This document shows positions 11,375 to 22,700 of a stretch of DNA of 64,000 nucleotides, one piece after another. The notes under the pieces were generated by a model, which was given only the letters and a program-made list of their open reading frames with translations, did not search any database and had not been told where the DNA came from. The stretch comes from Spirodela intermedia. Lineage: Eukaryota > Streptophyta > Magnoliopsida > Alismatales > Araceae. Position 1 is the stretch's first letter, and every line of letters begins with the position of its first letter. A program made the translations under genes and the position numbers. Location of the stretch: positions 2,845,501-2,909,500 of the forward strand of contig LR746268.1 in the NCBI GenBank assembly GCA_902729315.2, in the 5' to 3' direction.

Positions 11375-13159
11375 GAAAAAATACTCAAATAAAGTCTATA
11401 TCAAATGGACTTGAACCTATAACAAGACACATTTTAGAATGTGTCTATATTTTGATTTCCTTTTCATATTTCTATTTGTATATGTTTCTACTTTTAGTTA
11501 TTTTTATTTTTATCTCTCCTTCTATTTTTAATTCTTTTCTACTTTTAAACTCTTATTTTTTCATTTCCCCTTATATTCTTATTTTCATTAAATTCATATT
11601 CTTCTTTTTATTCTCTTTATGTTTCTATTTTTAAATTTAATTTAAAATTTAAATTTAGACACCAAATAAAAAGTTTTCAACTTATTTAAAGGCACCTCAT
11701 ATGGCTTAATATTTCAGTTTTCAATCAATAAATTTCATGAGTTTCTTCCTTAGTAGACTCCAACTCCCATGTGAACTTTGGGAATCAATCTCTTTAATTA
11801 TGTTGGCACAAAATCACCCCCTTGTGGATTCAAAGGACATGTACTCTCTAATTTATGGATTCATGACGAGATAACAACGATAGGAACACATCTTTGAGGA
11901 TTCAAGATTGTGATTTAAATCTCCACAATGTCAAAATTATTTGCAACTCACCCAAGTCATCCGCCTCATAGGTTTCGCTACATCATTATCTTGCTTAGCA
12001 TACTTAATAAATAATGTTGCTAAAGGTAAATAAAACCCTCACAATAATAATATTGGCCACTAATCATCATTGAAAGTAGCCTTTTGAAGCAAGTCTTACT
12101 TTATATCTTTTAAAAGATCCTTTAACTATATGTTTTAGAATCTAAACTCATCTACATCCCACATTTTTATTATGTTTAGGCCCATATATCACCTATCAAG
12201 TCTAACCTTTTTAGAATACTTTTGTCTCCGCTTATATAGCTTGTACACAGTCTTCATTCTAGGAATTTATTTGGTAAATCAATGAAATCTATAGGAACAA
12301 TGACTTTATCACATGAACATTTTTTTGGCACTTGCATGTTTCATGATATGCATGCTTTGTTGTGTAATTTGACACCTTTTTAATGATGAAAATATTTCAA
12401 CCAAACCATCATCAACAATCCTAAGAATTGTTGATTCAATAAATATTTTTAATCCCAATTAACTTCTATAAAACTGCCCAATATTAAGCTAAGTCATCTC
12501 TTTTGAATCCAGATTTAATTATCATCATCATTGTAAGAATTGAAGTTCATCAATGGCAGTCATAACAATTACTTTCCTGTGGATGTATCACATGAAAGTC
12601 CTAAACTAGTTGTTGGTGATCATGAAACTGTTAACACTGGATACCAGAAAAAAACAAGGGAATCAGGCCTAACATGCAACAAGTCTCAAGAACATTTTCC
12701 ATGCAACAAGTTTGTCATGAATTCATTTCGGCCTATCTGGTCTAAGTAGATTTAGTAGGAAACAACCATAGAGCATAATAAAAATCCAACCATTTCGGCC
12801 TATCTGGTCTAAGTAGTTTGTCATGAATCATGGCGGTTGAGATCGTTGCCTCATGCTCACCTGTGAAAGTGAAGAAAAATCCAAATCTGGCCAAGAACTT
12901 GGAGGGAAGAATTCCGTTTTCCATTGAAACATATGATCATGTAATCATTCGGATCAAAGGGTTACCCGCAAACAGGAACCATTCAAAAGGGTGCGGTGTT
13001 CTTTGTATCAGAGTGAATGAATCACCATCTGTTAGCAGAACTGGAACGTGACAGGCTGTTCTAAACTGTTTCACTGAAAGAGCTTGAGAAATACAAAAGT
13101 CTGCCAAAGCAACCCAACGCATGTCAAGATTGACAAAAGCAGAAAGAAACACCATCGTC
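11375..13159. other. AT-rich intergenic DNA and probable 3' region of the MRF1-like gene
   Basis: The stretch 11375-12500 is AT-rich and non-coding. From about 12540 the composition rises and becomes gene-like, but the open frames on both strands are short and unrecognised; this may be distal 3' UTR of the minus-strand MRF1-like gene. A 25-bp word ('atttcggcctatctggtct...') occurs twice, near 12725 and 12792, and 'gtttgtcatgaat' flanks it at 12710 and 12816. Confidence 0.5.
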
Positions 13160-13401
13160 TAGAGGTAACTGGTCGAGATATGGAAAGGAGAGCACATTCT
13201 CCTCTGAGCAAGAGCTTCCACCCTGGTGTGTTTGGAAACTAAGCCACAGGGGGATCTTTTCCTTAACATGGGGATTGTCCAGGAGGAATGCTTCTTGGAA
13301 GTTTTGCTGCAGGAAAACCCAAGTGCATCACGGCCAGATGGCCCTGCAGTGGGGGGTGAGGAACTGCATACGAGGCGGCCGACAGGCAGTGCATGTGGGC
13401 C

Positions 13402-16400
13402 TCAACTGGCGGCAATTGGTGTAGCCAACGAGGGATATGGAAAAGCTGGCAACAGCCAGCCACGCGCCCTGGCCAGTTCTGTGTAAGACAGGAACTTCTC
13501 CCCAGCATCAGGGATGTCCAGGGCCAGGTCCTCGAGGGCGTCACGGACCCTTGAAAACCCCTTGGTCATCTGGTTGGTGGTGATTAGGCCCTCGCTGAAG
13601 CATTCCTGGAGCAGAGACAGAATCCTGCTGTTCTTGCTGTTCTTCTTCTCCATGTCCATGATCAACGCTTTCTTCACCACTTCATGACTGAAGAAGGGCA
13701 TCGCAAGGTCACGGATGCACTGGCAGGCCTCACCAATGTGCCCTCCGCTCTCATACTCTTCTAGAAGCTTTGTTATCTTGTCCTTTGCATCTTCCACTGC
13801 CCAGCCTGAGCCACCACCCCAGCATCTGAGGAGCCTCTCACCGGCATGACGGGCAGAGATGAGTGTCCGGGCCATGTGGATGGTTTCGCTCCCACTGCCG
13901 CCCGGAGGAAGCCTGCCGCCAATTTCCACCAGATTGAGGGGCACCAATGTGTCATCTATCACCGCCCTCGCAAGGAAGAAGGCAAGCTCGTTCGAGGCAT
14001 CGAGTATATCCAGTGCAGTGTCCTCGGCATCCTTGAGAAGCATGATGAATCCATTGACGATGTCTTCAGTTGAGAACAACTCTGTGTGTAGAGCTGAGAG
14101 CAGGACGGATGTCATCTCCTTTTCTCTGTTCTTCCTGTCCATGGCCAGGGTTATCAGCTTCTTCAGAAAAATGGGGTTATATTCCGGAGCAGCAAGGTCC
14201 CCGAGGCTGCGAATCAGCTCGGGAATGTCGTCGGAGAGAAAATACTCGTGGATGATGGCCACAGCTTCTTCCTTGTATCGCCTCAGCTTCTTGTCATCCA
14301 CATCCACATCCACATCCACATCCACATCCAGGGTATCTGCTGCAGTGGACTTCAGAAATGACGGCTCAAGCCATCCTTCAGATATGGCCCGGGGAACTAA
14401 TGACTGGAATGTGGGTTTTGCTGAGGGAATATCCAAGGAAAGATCATCAAGGGCCTCAGCAAGCCGAAGGAAGCCCTTTGCCATCTGACTGGAGCTGATC
14501 AGGCCCTCTTCAGCAGCTTCCTTTAGAAGTCTCAGTATGAGCAACTCTGATGCTGGAACCTCCATGGCCAGGATGATGGCCCTTTTCACTACCTCATGGT
14601 GGAAGAAGGAGACCCCCAACTCCCGTATGCACCGGCAGGCCTCTGTTGTGTCGCCATTCTCAGTGTATTCTCTCAATAAGTCCACAATCTTTTTCTTAAC
14701 CTCTTCGACAGTGATGTGGGTGCTGCCACCCCATCTCCGCTCCACAAGTTCTGCGTGGTGGGGAGCAGACAGGTAGCTCTTCTCAGCCGTCTGAATGACC
14801 TGGAATCCTTTGGACGTCTCAGAGAGCTTCTCCCTGGCCCTTTTCAGGAAAGCAGGGGGCAAGATGTCGTCAACGACTGCACGAGCAATGAAGAGAGCCA
14901 GGACATCAACAGTGTCCACAATGTCGAGTGTCAGATCATCTGCAGACTCGAGTAGCATAAGAAACCCTTTGTTGATATGAGCAGAATTGATCACATCCGC
15001 ATACAGAGCAGACAGAAGGACTGTCGACATTTCTTTCTCTTTATCGTGTCTGTCCATTGCCATGGACACAAGCTTCTTCACAAAGTAGTGATGGTATTCA
15101 TCAGAATGAAGATCTCGAAGATCTGAAGCAGCCTGGTCCACGTCACCGGTGCTAAAGTATTCCTCAATTATTGAGACAACAGCCTTCTTGTAATCATCTA
15201 CAGGGCTGGAAACAGTCGCACCCACAAGCTCGTATGGCTCCTAAGTTCATAACGCATAGAAAAAGGGTTTTTAGAACTAGAATAAGAAATCTATGGTGTG
15301 CAAAATACGTAGATAACCACGAGATCAGAACTTCATGTGACTTAAGTCAGACGCATACCTCACCACTGTCGTAATTTGGATCATTCTTGTCGATGTGTGT
15401 ATCAGTATCAGTGTCGAGTAGTTTACCCCATGTCCCCTTTCCGCCAGCACCATCTGCTTATCAACATAACAAAAACCGAAGATCAGAAGCCAAGCTTACC
15501 AATGAAAATAAAAATAAAAGCTTACAAGGATCGCATGTGAAAAGAATCTAACAGCAGTACAGAATAAGTTCTCACTACAAGGATAACAGTGCAGAATACG
15601 CTTATGACTTAATCCAACCCTGAAGGTTTAGCAACCAAAATCTATTACCAGAATCTTCAACTAAGATGTTAAAACGTAAGCCCTTCAAGGACCAGTTGAT
15701 TGTTTAATATTTTGGAAGGACAAAATTTCCGGTCCGAGTGGGACCAAAAATGTCACAGAACAAACGTGAGAGAAACTTCAACAACTATTGTTAAGGTATT
15801 GATGCAGGCTGTTTAGATGGAGAAAAATGCTACGGAGAGACTAAGAGGAAAATTAACAAAAAAAATGGCGGATTGGAGGCTGGGACCACTATGCTGCTGT
15901 TGCAACAGCCATCACTCAGTGAGGGCCGACACATGTATACATTTTCTACTTTCTTAGTATCTTCATTTTTTTCCTCTTGTTTTTCTTTCCTTCTCCTCCC
16001 CAGCCGCGGTTCTCCTCATGGCGGGGAGAAGGTATTTGCCTCAGACGGGAATGCAACTGGCTCATGTTAGTTCCACACGTTAATCAAAATTTTTGAAACA
16101 TGAGCCATCCGGTTGACATTTTAATCCCCTCCATACATGTTAGATCGCACAAAGCAAAACCAAGCCAAGCCAGGTCTTATGTCACAACCAAACCAGTATG
16201 CGAATCAGGTTTTGCAGCTCCAGCGTAATACAAAATAAGCCAGCCTTATCTTTTATAATTTAAGTACTCAGAGCACTTTACCTCTCAAGATAAAGACTGA
16301 TTACAAAAACTCAGATAAAAGTAAGACTACTTTAAAATTGACTATGGCCTTCCCTGTTTGTCCTTTGTGGTTGAAAATTAAAGCTAAATGCGTAATTTAT

Positions 16401-18668
16401 CTTACTCCAAAGGAAGAGGAACGTGATACCCTAGTAGAAACCACCGTTAGATGTAAGGAATCATAAAATCATACCGAAAAACGTGTGCCCATAAGGTCTA
16501 ACAGCCCCCTATGACCAAATACATGCAGGCTCCAAAATAGCAGTAATTAATTCAATATATGCCTATCCCTGGGTATAGCAATGAATCAAACATCGGTCAC
16601 TTGCTCTCACATTCAAAAAAATAAAATCAAAATGAAAGAAAAGTTAGAAACCGTATTATTTCTCACCGTGGATATTTGCTCATTTTTAAATTATAACTAC
16701 GTTTCACCATTCTTACAGTGAACCTCAAAATGCTTTAAATGATCGATTGACAAGAGGCAGTTCACAGAGTTACATAATCCTCAACATTCCATATAATAGA
16801 CAAGGTAAGTGTTGTTTCCGACTATTATGAAGAAACAAAACATAGGGCAAGCTCGTTTAAAACAGACATTTTATGATAATCAGTATTGAAATTGAAATCA
16901 GTTACTAAAACTAAGATTACAGAAGAAAGGGAAGGCCCTTTCTCTACATAGGCCTAGGTTCTTTCTACAACAGCCTAAAAAAAAAATCATGGTCTAGGAT
17001 AAATTTCCCCACTAAAGATGGCAAAAGAAAAATTATTCCAGTGCCTTCACACCTGTCCACAAAAAATATGCTCTATTGAACTGGAAGGCAGAGAGGCATT
17101 TAATTGGTTCTATAAATGGGGTAGAAAAAGCAAGATTTTGGGACGGCAAGGAATTCTTCTGCTTTTTCCCATTAATAAGAACAGAATTTGAAAAGTCATG
17201 GGTGCGGCAGGTTTGACTAAAAAAAATTACTCAAGAGCAGTAGAATATTATAGCATGCATTTTTGACAGCTGTTCCATATCTCAAGATTGATTCTTGATG
17301 CCCATAATTTTCCTGTCTCCCAAACGCATTGTATTTCTGCTAACCATTTACACACTAACACCACTAGTACCCATACAACGGAAAAATGAACAATTCACCA
17401 CTCAGGGTAGTACGAAATTAGAATATTAAAAGATGTATCCTTAGATAATAGAAGTGTCAATGTTAACATCTCAATAATCTCTGTTTGGTGAAGTTCAAGG
17501 ATATAGACTATACATAATCCGCAGAATTGAAAACAAAGAACATGAATATAATTTTGAACGAACAATTCAGTGAGGAAAATTTTGTGTCATATAATTCAAA
17601 AAACGAAGATGACAAGACACCTATTCAAATTCATTATTAATAACAAAGTACAGATAAAATCCTTCAATTTTTTTCGATGTTTAGTCAATTTTTTTAGATG
17701 AAACCTTGAGAAGCAACGTTCAGAATGTAGAAGTTATCATTGACAATAATTTCTATTTGTAGGAGCATCTATAAAAAAAATGCCTTAAAACTTAGCTGAC
17801 TCCCTAAGGTAAACTTCTGAATGCTGAAACTAAATAAAATTTGAGGATAATTCTTTTTTGTTAACATACAGGATTTTGCTTAAACCCATGATAACAAGAC
17901 TGAATGTCACTTTGTACCTACATGATAAAGCAATTCCGGTCTTCTAAAGAAGAAAAATGATGAGAGAAGAAAACCTCAAAGAAACTCTCAAACGGAGGAA
18001 CTTATAGCAATACACATTGCTATGAACAACAGATGGCGATTGGTGTCACCCTATGAAAAGAAAAAAGTAGGGGAACCATGAAAACAGTTAAGATTTGTTC
18101 AGCTGAATGAAGAAGATGAAGTTTTGCAGACGCATATGCGTGTGCACCACAGTGAAGTCCAACCAGTTATGAATCACTTAACGCTAAACTAGAGCTAGAC
18201 ATCTAGAAATTATCTTTAGTGAAGCAGAACAAAGCAGGCAAGACTACGCAAGGATGCGACACGACATGGAACCGACAGCAGAAAAACCTCACACGGTAAA
18301 ATCCATTAAGAGCAACCGGTTAAACATGAGATTCTATGCTGCCTTGAAAAATTGTCCAATCAAAATGAGACAAACATTGTGATGATGGATACACCTATAA
18401 AAGTAACGAATAACTGAGGTCAAACAGCCCAAGACTACAAACCCTTTTTCACTCGAACTAGTTTTCCCGAGTGCGACCGACGCATATGACGAATAGCGTT
18501 TCCCCCAGTAGGCACTCTCACTCCCGCAGTCGGCGCTTTGAAGTTGTGGTCATTGAGCATGGACGAAGGTGATTTGGGCGACGACGACAGCCCCTCCGCG
18601 CTCTGTACTGCGATCTTTAGCACCTCCCTCTGCTCGTCTGTCAGGAAGCCCTCGTTCTTCAACGCCAT
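13402..18668 (-). CDS. MRF1: MA3 domain-containing translation regulatory factor, MRF1-like, 719 aa
   Basis: Exons on the minus strand are 18668-18443, 15453-15359 and 15240-13402, giving 719 aa. The start MALKNEGFLTDEQRE matches the family N-terminus; a GTG six bases upstream is not the start. Residues 1-107 are a flexible region with an RRSHSGK segment that fits an S6-kinase-type site, then GAGGKGTWGKLLDTD and NDPNYDSGEEPYELVG. Four MA3 domains follow at about 121-240, 285-400, 425-540 and 587-703, each beginning with a helical K-x-I-x-x-x-x-E-Y-F-type segment (IIEEYFSTGDV, LLREYTENGDT, IIHEYFLSDDI, LLEEYESGGHI). In Arabidopsis, four-MA3 MRF proteins bind eIF4A, associate with ribosomes and are phosphorylated through TOR-S6K (established knowledge). 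A coding (DV)5 tract lies between domains 2 and 3. Both introns are GT-AG; intron 1 is about 3 kb. MRF1 versus a close paralogue is not settled. Confidence 0.95.
14295..14330 (-). repeat. Coding hexanucleotide microsatellite, (DV)n in the MRF1-like protein
   Basis: Six copies of CATCCA on the plus strand, read on the minus strand as alternating Asp and Val codons, add an acidic Asp-Val repeat to the linker between MA3 domains 2 and 3 (around residues 410-421). The period of six keeps the frame whatever the copy number, so length polymorphism is likely to be tolerated. Confidence 0.9.
15454..18442 (-). other. Large first coding intron of the MRF1-like gene
   Basis: A 2,989-bp GT-AG intron (donor GTTTGT, acceptor GCAG) splits a GAT codon (Asp76). 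It is AT-rich with no internal ORF or repeat that I recognise. Its size is about one third larger than the total coding length. Confidence 0.85.
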
Positions 18669-19038
18669 CGCCACTGATGTTCACTCCGTTAACTACTCCC
18701 CAAGCAGCAGCCTTCCAATGCACAAAAACGCAAATCTACCACAGGGGAAGCAAGCCTCCGGCGAAGAAATCGTATTGAAACTTCCTCCAGCCGCAAAATA
18801 GAACTGTAACTGATCTTCTCGCCCAAACTAAGCCGACGACCACGGTGAGGGTTGCCAAAACGGAACGCAGGACTTGAACCCTGGGGATCGACCGAGGCGG
18901 GGCTGGCTGCGGGGAACCTCCTCGCTGCCCCCCTCCTGATCCCTTTGTCCTACGATTCTCTCTCTCTCTCTCTATTCCTCGATCCTCAACTCGCCTCACC
19001 ATGGCCTTCTGCTGGAACAGGAAAACAGTGTTATATAG
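18669..19038 (-). promoter_or_regulatory. Leader and core promoter of the MRF1-like gene, with upstream ORF
   Basis: A TATA box (CTATATAA on the minus strand) lies at about 19031-19038. A (GA)n tract on the coding strand (18957-18973) lies in the leader. An ATG at 19002 opens an 88-codon frame ending at 18736, before the main start at 18668. The same ATG is followed by GTGAGG, a usable splice donor, and ACATCAG just before the main ATG is a possible acceptor, so the leader may be spliced and lose this upstream ORF. Either way it is a possible control point for translation. Confidence 0.5.
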
Positions 19039-19265
19039 GGGGACGGATTTCTTCTTCCTAGTTTACACGTCATCACGAGCCGTGCCCTCGAACCAATCCA
19101 CTCAAAGTATGAGTAACCACGTACGAGGTTGAAAAATCAGCCATTCACAGCAGAACACGTCAAACTAAAGAGCATACATCCCCCCTACGGACTCATACTC
19201 CTTCGGACAGAGTCTTCCCAAGACCTTGGGGGGGCCGTTCAGCGCGCTAAGACGTGGCAAGACGT

Positions 19266-19293
19266 GGGGAGGGGGCGGGGGGGGGGGGGGGGG
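19266..19293 (+). repeat. G-run, potential G-quadruplex
   Basis: Nearly continuous G on the plus strand (short G runs followed by a run of about 18), some 230 bp upstream of the MRF1-like TATA box. A G tract this long can form a quadruplex, and its exact length in an assembly should be treated with caution. A shorter G10-11 run lies at 19781-19791 beside a CT microsatellite. Confidence 0.7.
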
Positions 19294-19733
19294 CATCTTT
19301 CTACTTTTGGTAAATTGAACCATTGCTGACTGTAGTATCTCCAAGAGCAGTTAAAATAGGCCGCTGGGAACCTGATGATTTATCTAGTTTTACCCTGCTG
19401 ACTTTTAAGGGCTATGTGGAAGAAACTCAGGGAAAATGGAAGAATAGAAAAACAAGAATTTATTTATTTTAAAATTGGTTTCCAAAGAATAGTTTAATTA
19501 TAAAAATCTCATGAATCAATAAAAATAATTTAATTCCTTCAAAAAGGTTAAATGATTCTTTTTAGTGATTTAATCTCTTGATTGTAAGGGGTTCTATGTA
19601 GAAAAAGGGCTGGACTAGCTTGTGAATGGGGGACCAAGTAGGCATACCCTCTCTCCCTAAGATAGGTACAAGCAAACCCACTCCACAAAGTGGAGGCCAA
19701 TGAATCAGTGGTAGGAGACTTTCCCGATTTAGT

Positions 19734-19768
<35 letters not shown>

Positions 19769-22700
19769 ACTCTATATATAGGGGGGGGGGGTGTGTGTAT
19801 TGATGTAATTCTAACATGCATTTTTTTTTGTTCAGCTAGCTGAAACCTTCATTTGATAGGTTGGGTAGCTCTAGTTACAAGTGTCTTGAGAATCAACTAG
19901 CTTTCCTCTCTTTTTGGACACTCAATTTTCTTGTAGGTTCGTGCTAATAGCTGAAGGGATGCACGTGGACGTTGTAACTGTTCCTTTCCTTCACCTTTGA
20001 TATAGAGACATTTTATAGGAGGAGATTTGGGGCCTTGAATAGTCATTAACAACAACGTTTAATAGTTGGAAATTTGACCATTTTTTATCACATAAATGTG
20101 TGAAATATAATTTTATATTTTTTAATTTTTATAAAAATTATAGTTTAATATAAATATCACATTTTAATAAGTATGGACATGCTTATATTATGGCATAAAT
20201 TTAGGACTAAAATGTTGGAACTATAGGGCTAGGTGAAACTCCAAGAGGGGTTAATTGGGTCTAAATGTTTTCAGCTTTTATTTTGTCTAGCTAATTGTCC
20301 ATGTAAGTCTTTATCATTAGATGTGTCAACACATGTGTGCATGCAACTCTCTCTCACCAAAGACATCGATATTTTTATATTAATTTGTTACCCATGCTGA
20401 TGGCTGAAGGTGAATAGACACTTGATTTTGTTGTGCATAAATCTTATGGATTATTTTATAGTTAAAAGATTATGAAATTAGATTTTTAGGACGTTGATTT
20501 TATGAGAATACTTGTACATTTAATCCAAAAAAGTACTTATCATTCATTCTAGAATCAATCATAGATCAATAGAACATCATTTTATCTAATATCACCTGAA
20601 TAAATAAAAAAATTAACTTTATTAATACTAAAATAAGTTAACTAACGTTTTTACTAAGTCCCTTCTAGAAGAAAAGTTTAATTTTAGAAGAATGAAATTG
20701 GAAATCTATGAAAATCATGTGAAATTTTTAATTGTATAAATATTCAAAACTAATCTTCATGAAAGTTATTTTTAATTGATTTATTGATGGTATGATGTCT
20801 CCTAGGTAGAAGTTGACTCAAGCATCTCAAGTCTATTGATGTGAGTTGACTCAAATAGAGGTTGTCATTTCAATAAGTAGAAAGTCACTTTCTAAGCCAC
20901 TATGTGATAATTTTCCAAGACCACCATGTGAAAACTATGCCAATATGTCTCATCATTGTTGAAATTTCTAAAGATTTCAAAATGTTTCTCCATCAACTTG
21001 CCTATCTTTACTAAAAGTTTCATCTTCACAAGCACTTCATTCAAACTTCATCAATTTAAGGATTCTCTATGATGTTAACTTTGCCTCCCTCTAATATGTT
21101 GACATTTATAATCTGATATGCAATCTCTTTTTACAGACTCAGTTATACGAAAGCTTTAACTCTTCTCATTGTTGTACCAAGTCTTTCTTCAAGTAAACTC
21201 AAATCTTATTCCATCAACCCAAATACTTCCTAAGAAAAATTTGACACAGATGTTGACACAATTTGCTTTAAGCTTCCTAAGAGTTTCTCTAGGCTTGGAT
21301 GCAAACACATGTTAATTAATTGTCTAACTATTTACCTAACCCAAATCAAACTATTCTAGGATGTGATAAAAAAGATAATATCAAATTGAGTCACACAAAA
21401 ATAAATTCTTCTAATTATGATTAGTAACTAAATTTAATTAAAAATTATATATGAAGATCAAATATCACCTGAATATTGAATTATTGAAAATTTAATTCCT
21501 GAATATGAATCATGTAGGACCATGTGGCTGTTAAGAAGCTACTACCATACTAGGATTTTGAGAGGGTATTGAAGGTAGTAATCTTCCAAAAGGGAAGTAT
21601 TTGAATATTAAGAGATCTCAAATATCTCTAGACCCACAACAATATCAAATTAAGACATATATGAGCCAAGTAATCTAATCCAGGAATTACAAGACACATA
21701 TACCTAGTTGAAAGGAGAATATGTCATTTATTGGCATTAGATTTTTGGTTTTGTTGATAACAAATCATAGCAGTTTGCTAATACGATAGTGTAATAGTTT
21801 AATGTCTTTAGAAATCTGTGTTATGACAATAGATGAAGGATGTTTTTTGGATTCATGGTATGTTGGATTAATGATCTTTGTATACTATGTTATGGTAAGG
21901 CATAGACGATTTTAACTATGATTGCAATATATTGTGTGTAATGTTTATATATTGTGTCATTGTCATACATATACATTATTATTGTTGTTGATAAAATATT
22001 TTTTTGTGACATTGATACATTATTTAACCTTTCAAATTGTATTATTTATGCTAAAATGATGTACTATGATATCAATTGACATATGAGGCTATCAGTACAG
22101 CTATTAAAAGTCATTGTATTTAAAACTCATTATTTTCTTAAAGTATCAATTGACACTTGAATCTCTAAAATACTTTAAGACCTACAATCCTATAACATAC
22201 ATAAGCATGCATATACTCATTGGAAAGATATTTTGAAGAAAATACCATGCACCAGCCATATCAATAAATTTGATATTGAAATAAAATGATTAATTTATAT
22301 TTTTTAATATATTTTTTAGGCACATGATGTGGCATGTCATCATCATATTACTGGCCATTTTTAGCTACTAGTGAAGAAAGTTTCTCTTTTGCATTGAACT
22401 CTTATGAATTAGACTGTCCCATTCTGAAAAAGAGAGAAAACCTAAATTTACTAATATACCTTTTGAAAGTCAACTAGTGAGAAACCAATCGTATACCTAT
22501 TAAGAGCATCATTTTTATGTGAAGATCAGTTTTTTCTCGACACAATTAGACCCTCATTAATTTCTAAAGTTCTAAAGATGCCTATGTTTCAATGAAAAGA
22601 TCCAAGCACAAAATACCAATGAAAATCTTCAGCTTGATTTACAAGACAATGGTTAATGAAAGATAATAAATCATAATGAATCATTATATTAGCAATTTTG

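Noticed and set aside
13859-14488. A 209-codon open frame on the plus strand.
   Set aside because: It is the antisense shadow of the MRF1-like coding exon, rich in Ser and without family similarity.
18850-18900. A tRNA-like 'gggttcaagtcc' (minus strand) that resembles a T-arm or pol III B box.
   Set aside because: No acceptor stem, D-arm or anticodon arm can be folded upstream, and it lies in the GC-rich leader of the MRF1-like gene. Chance similarity.
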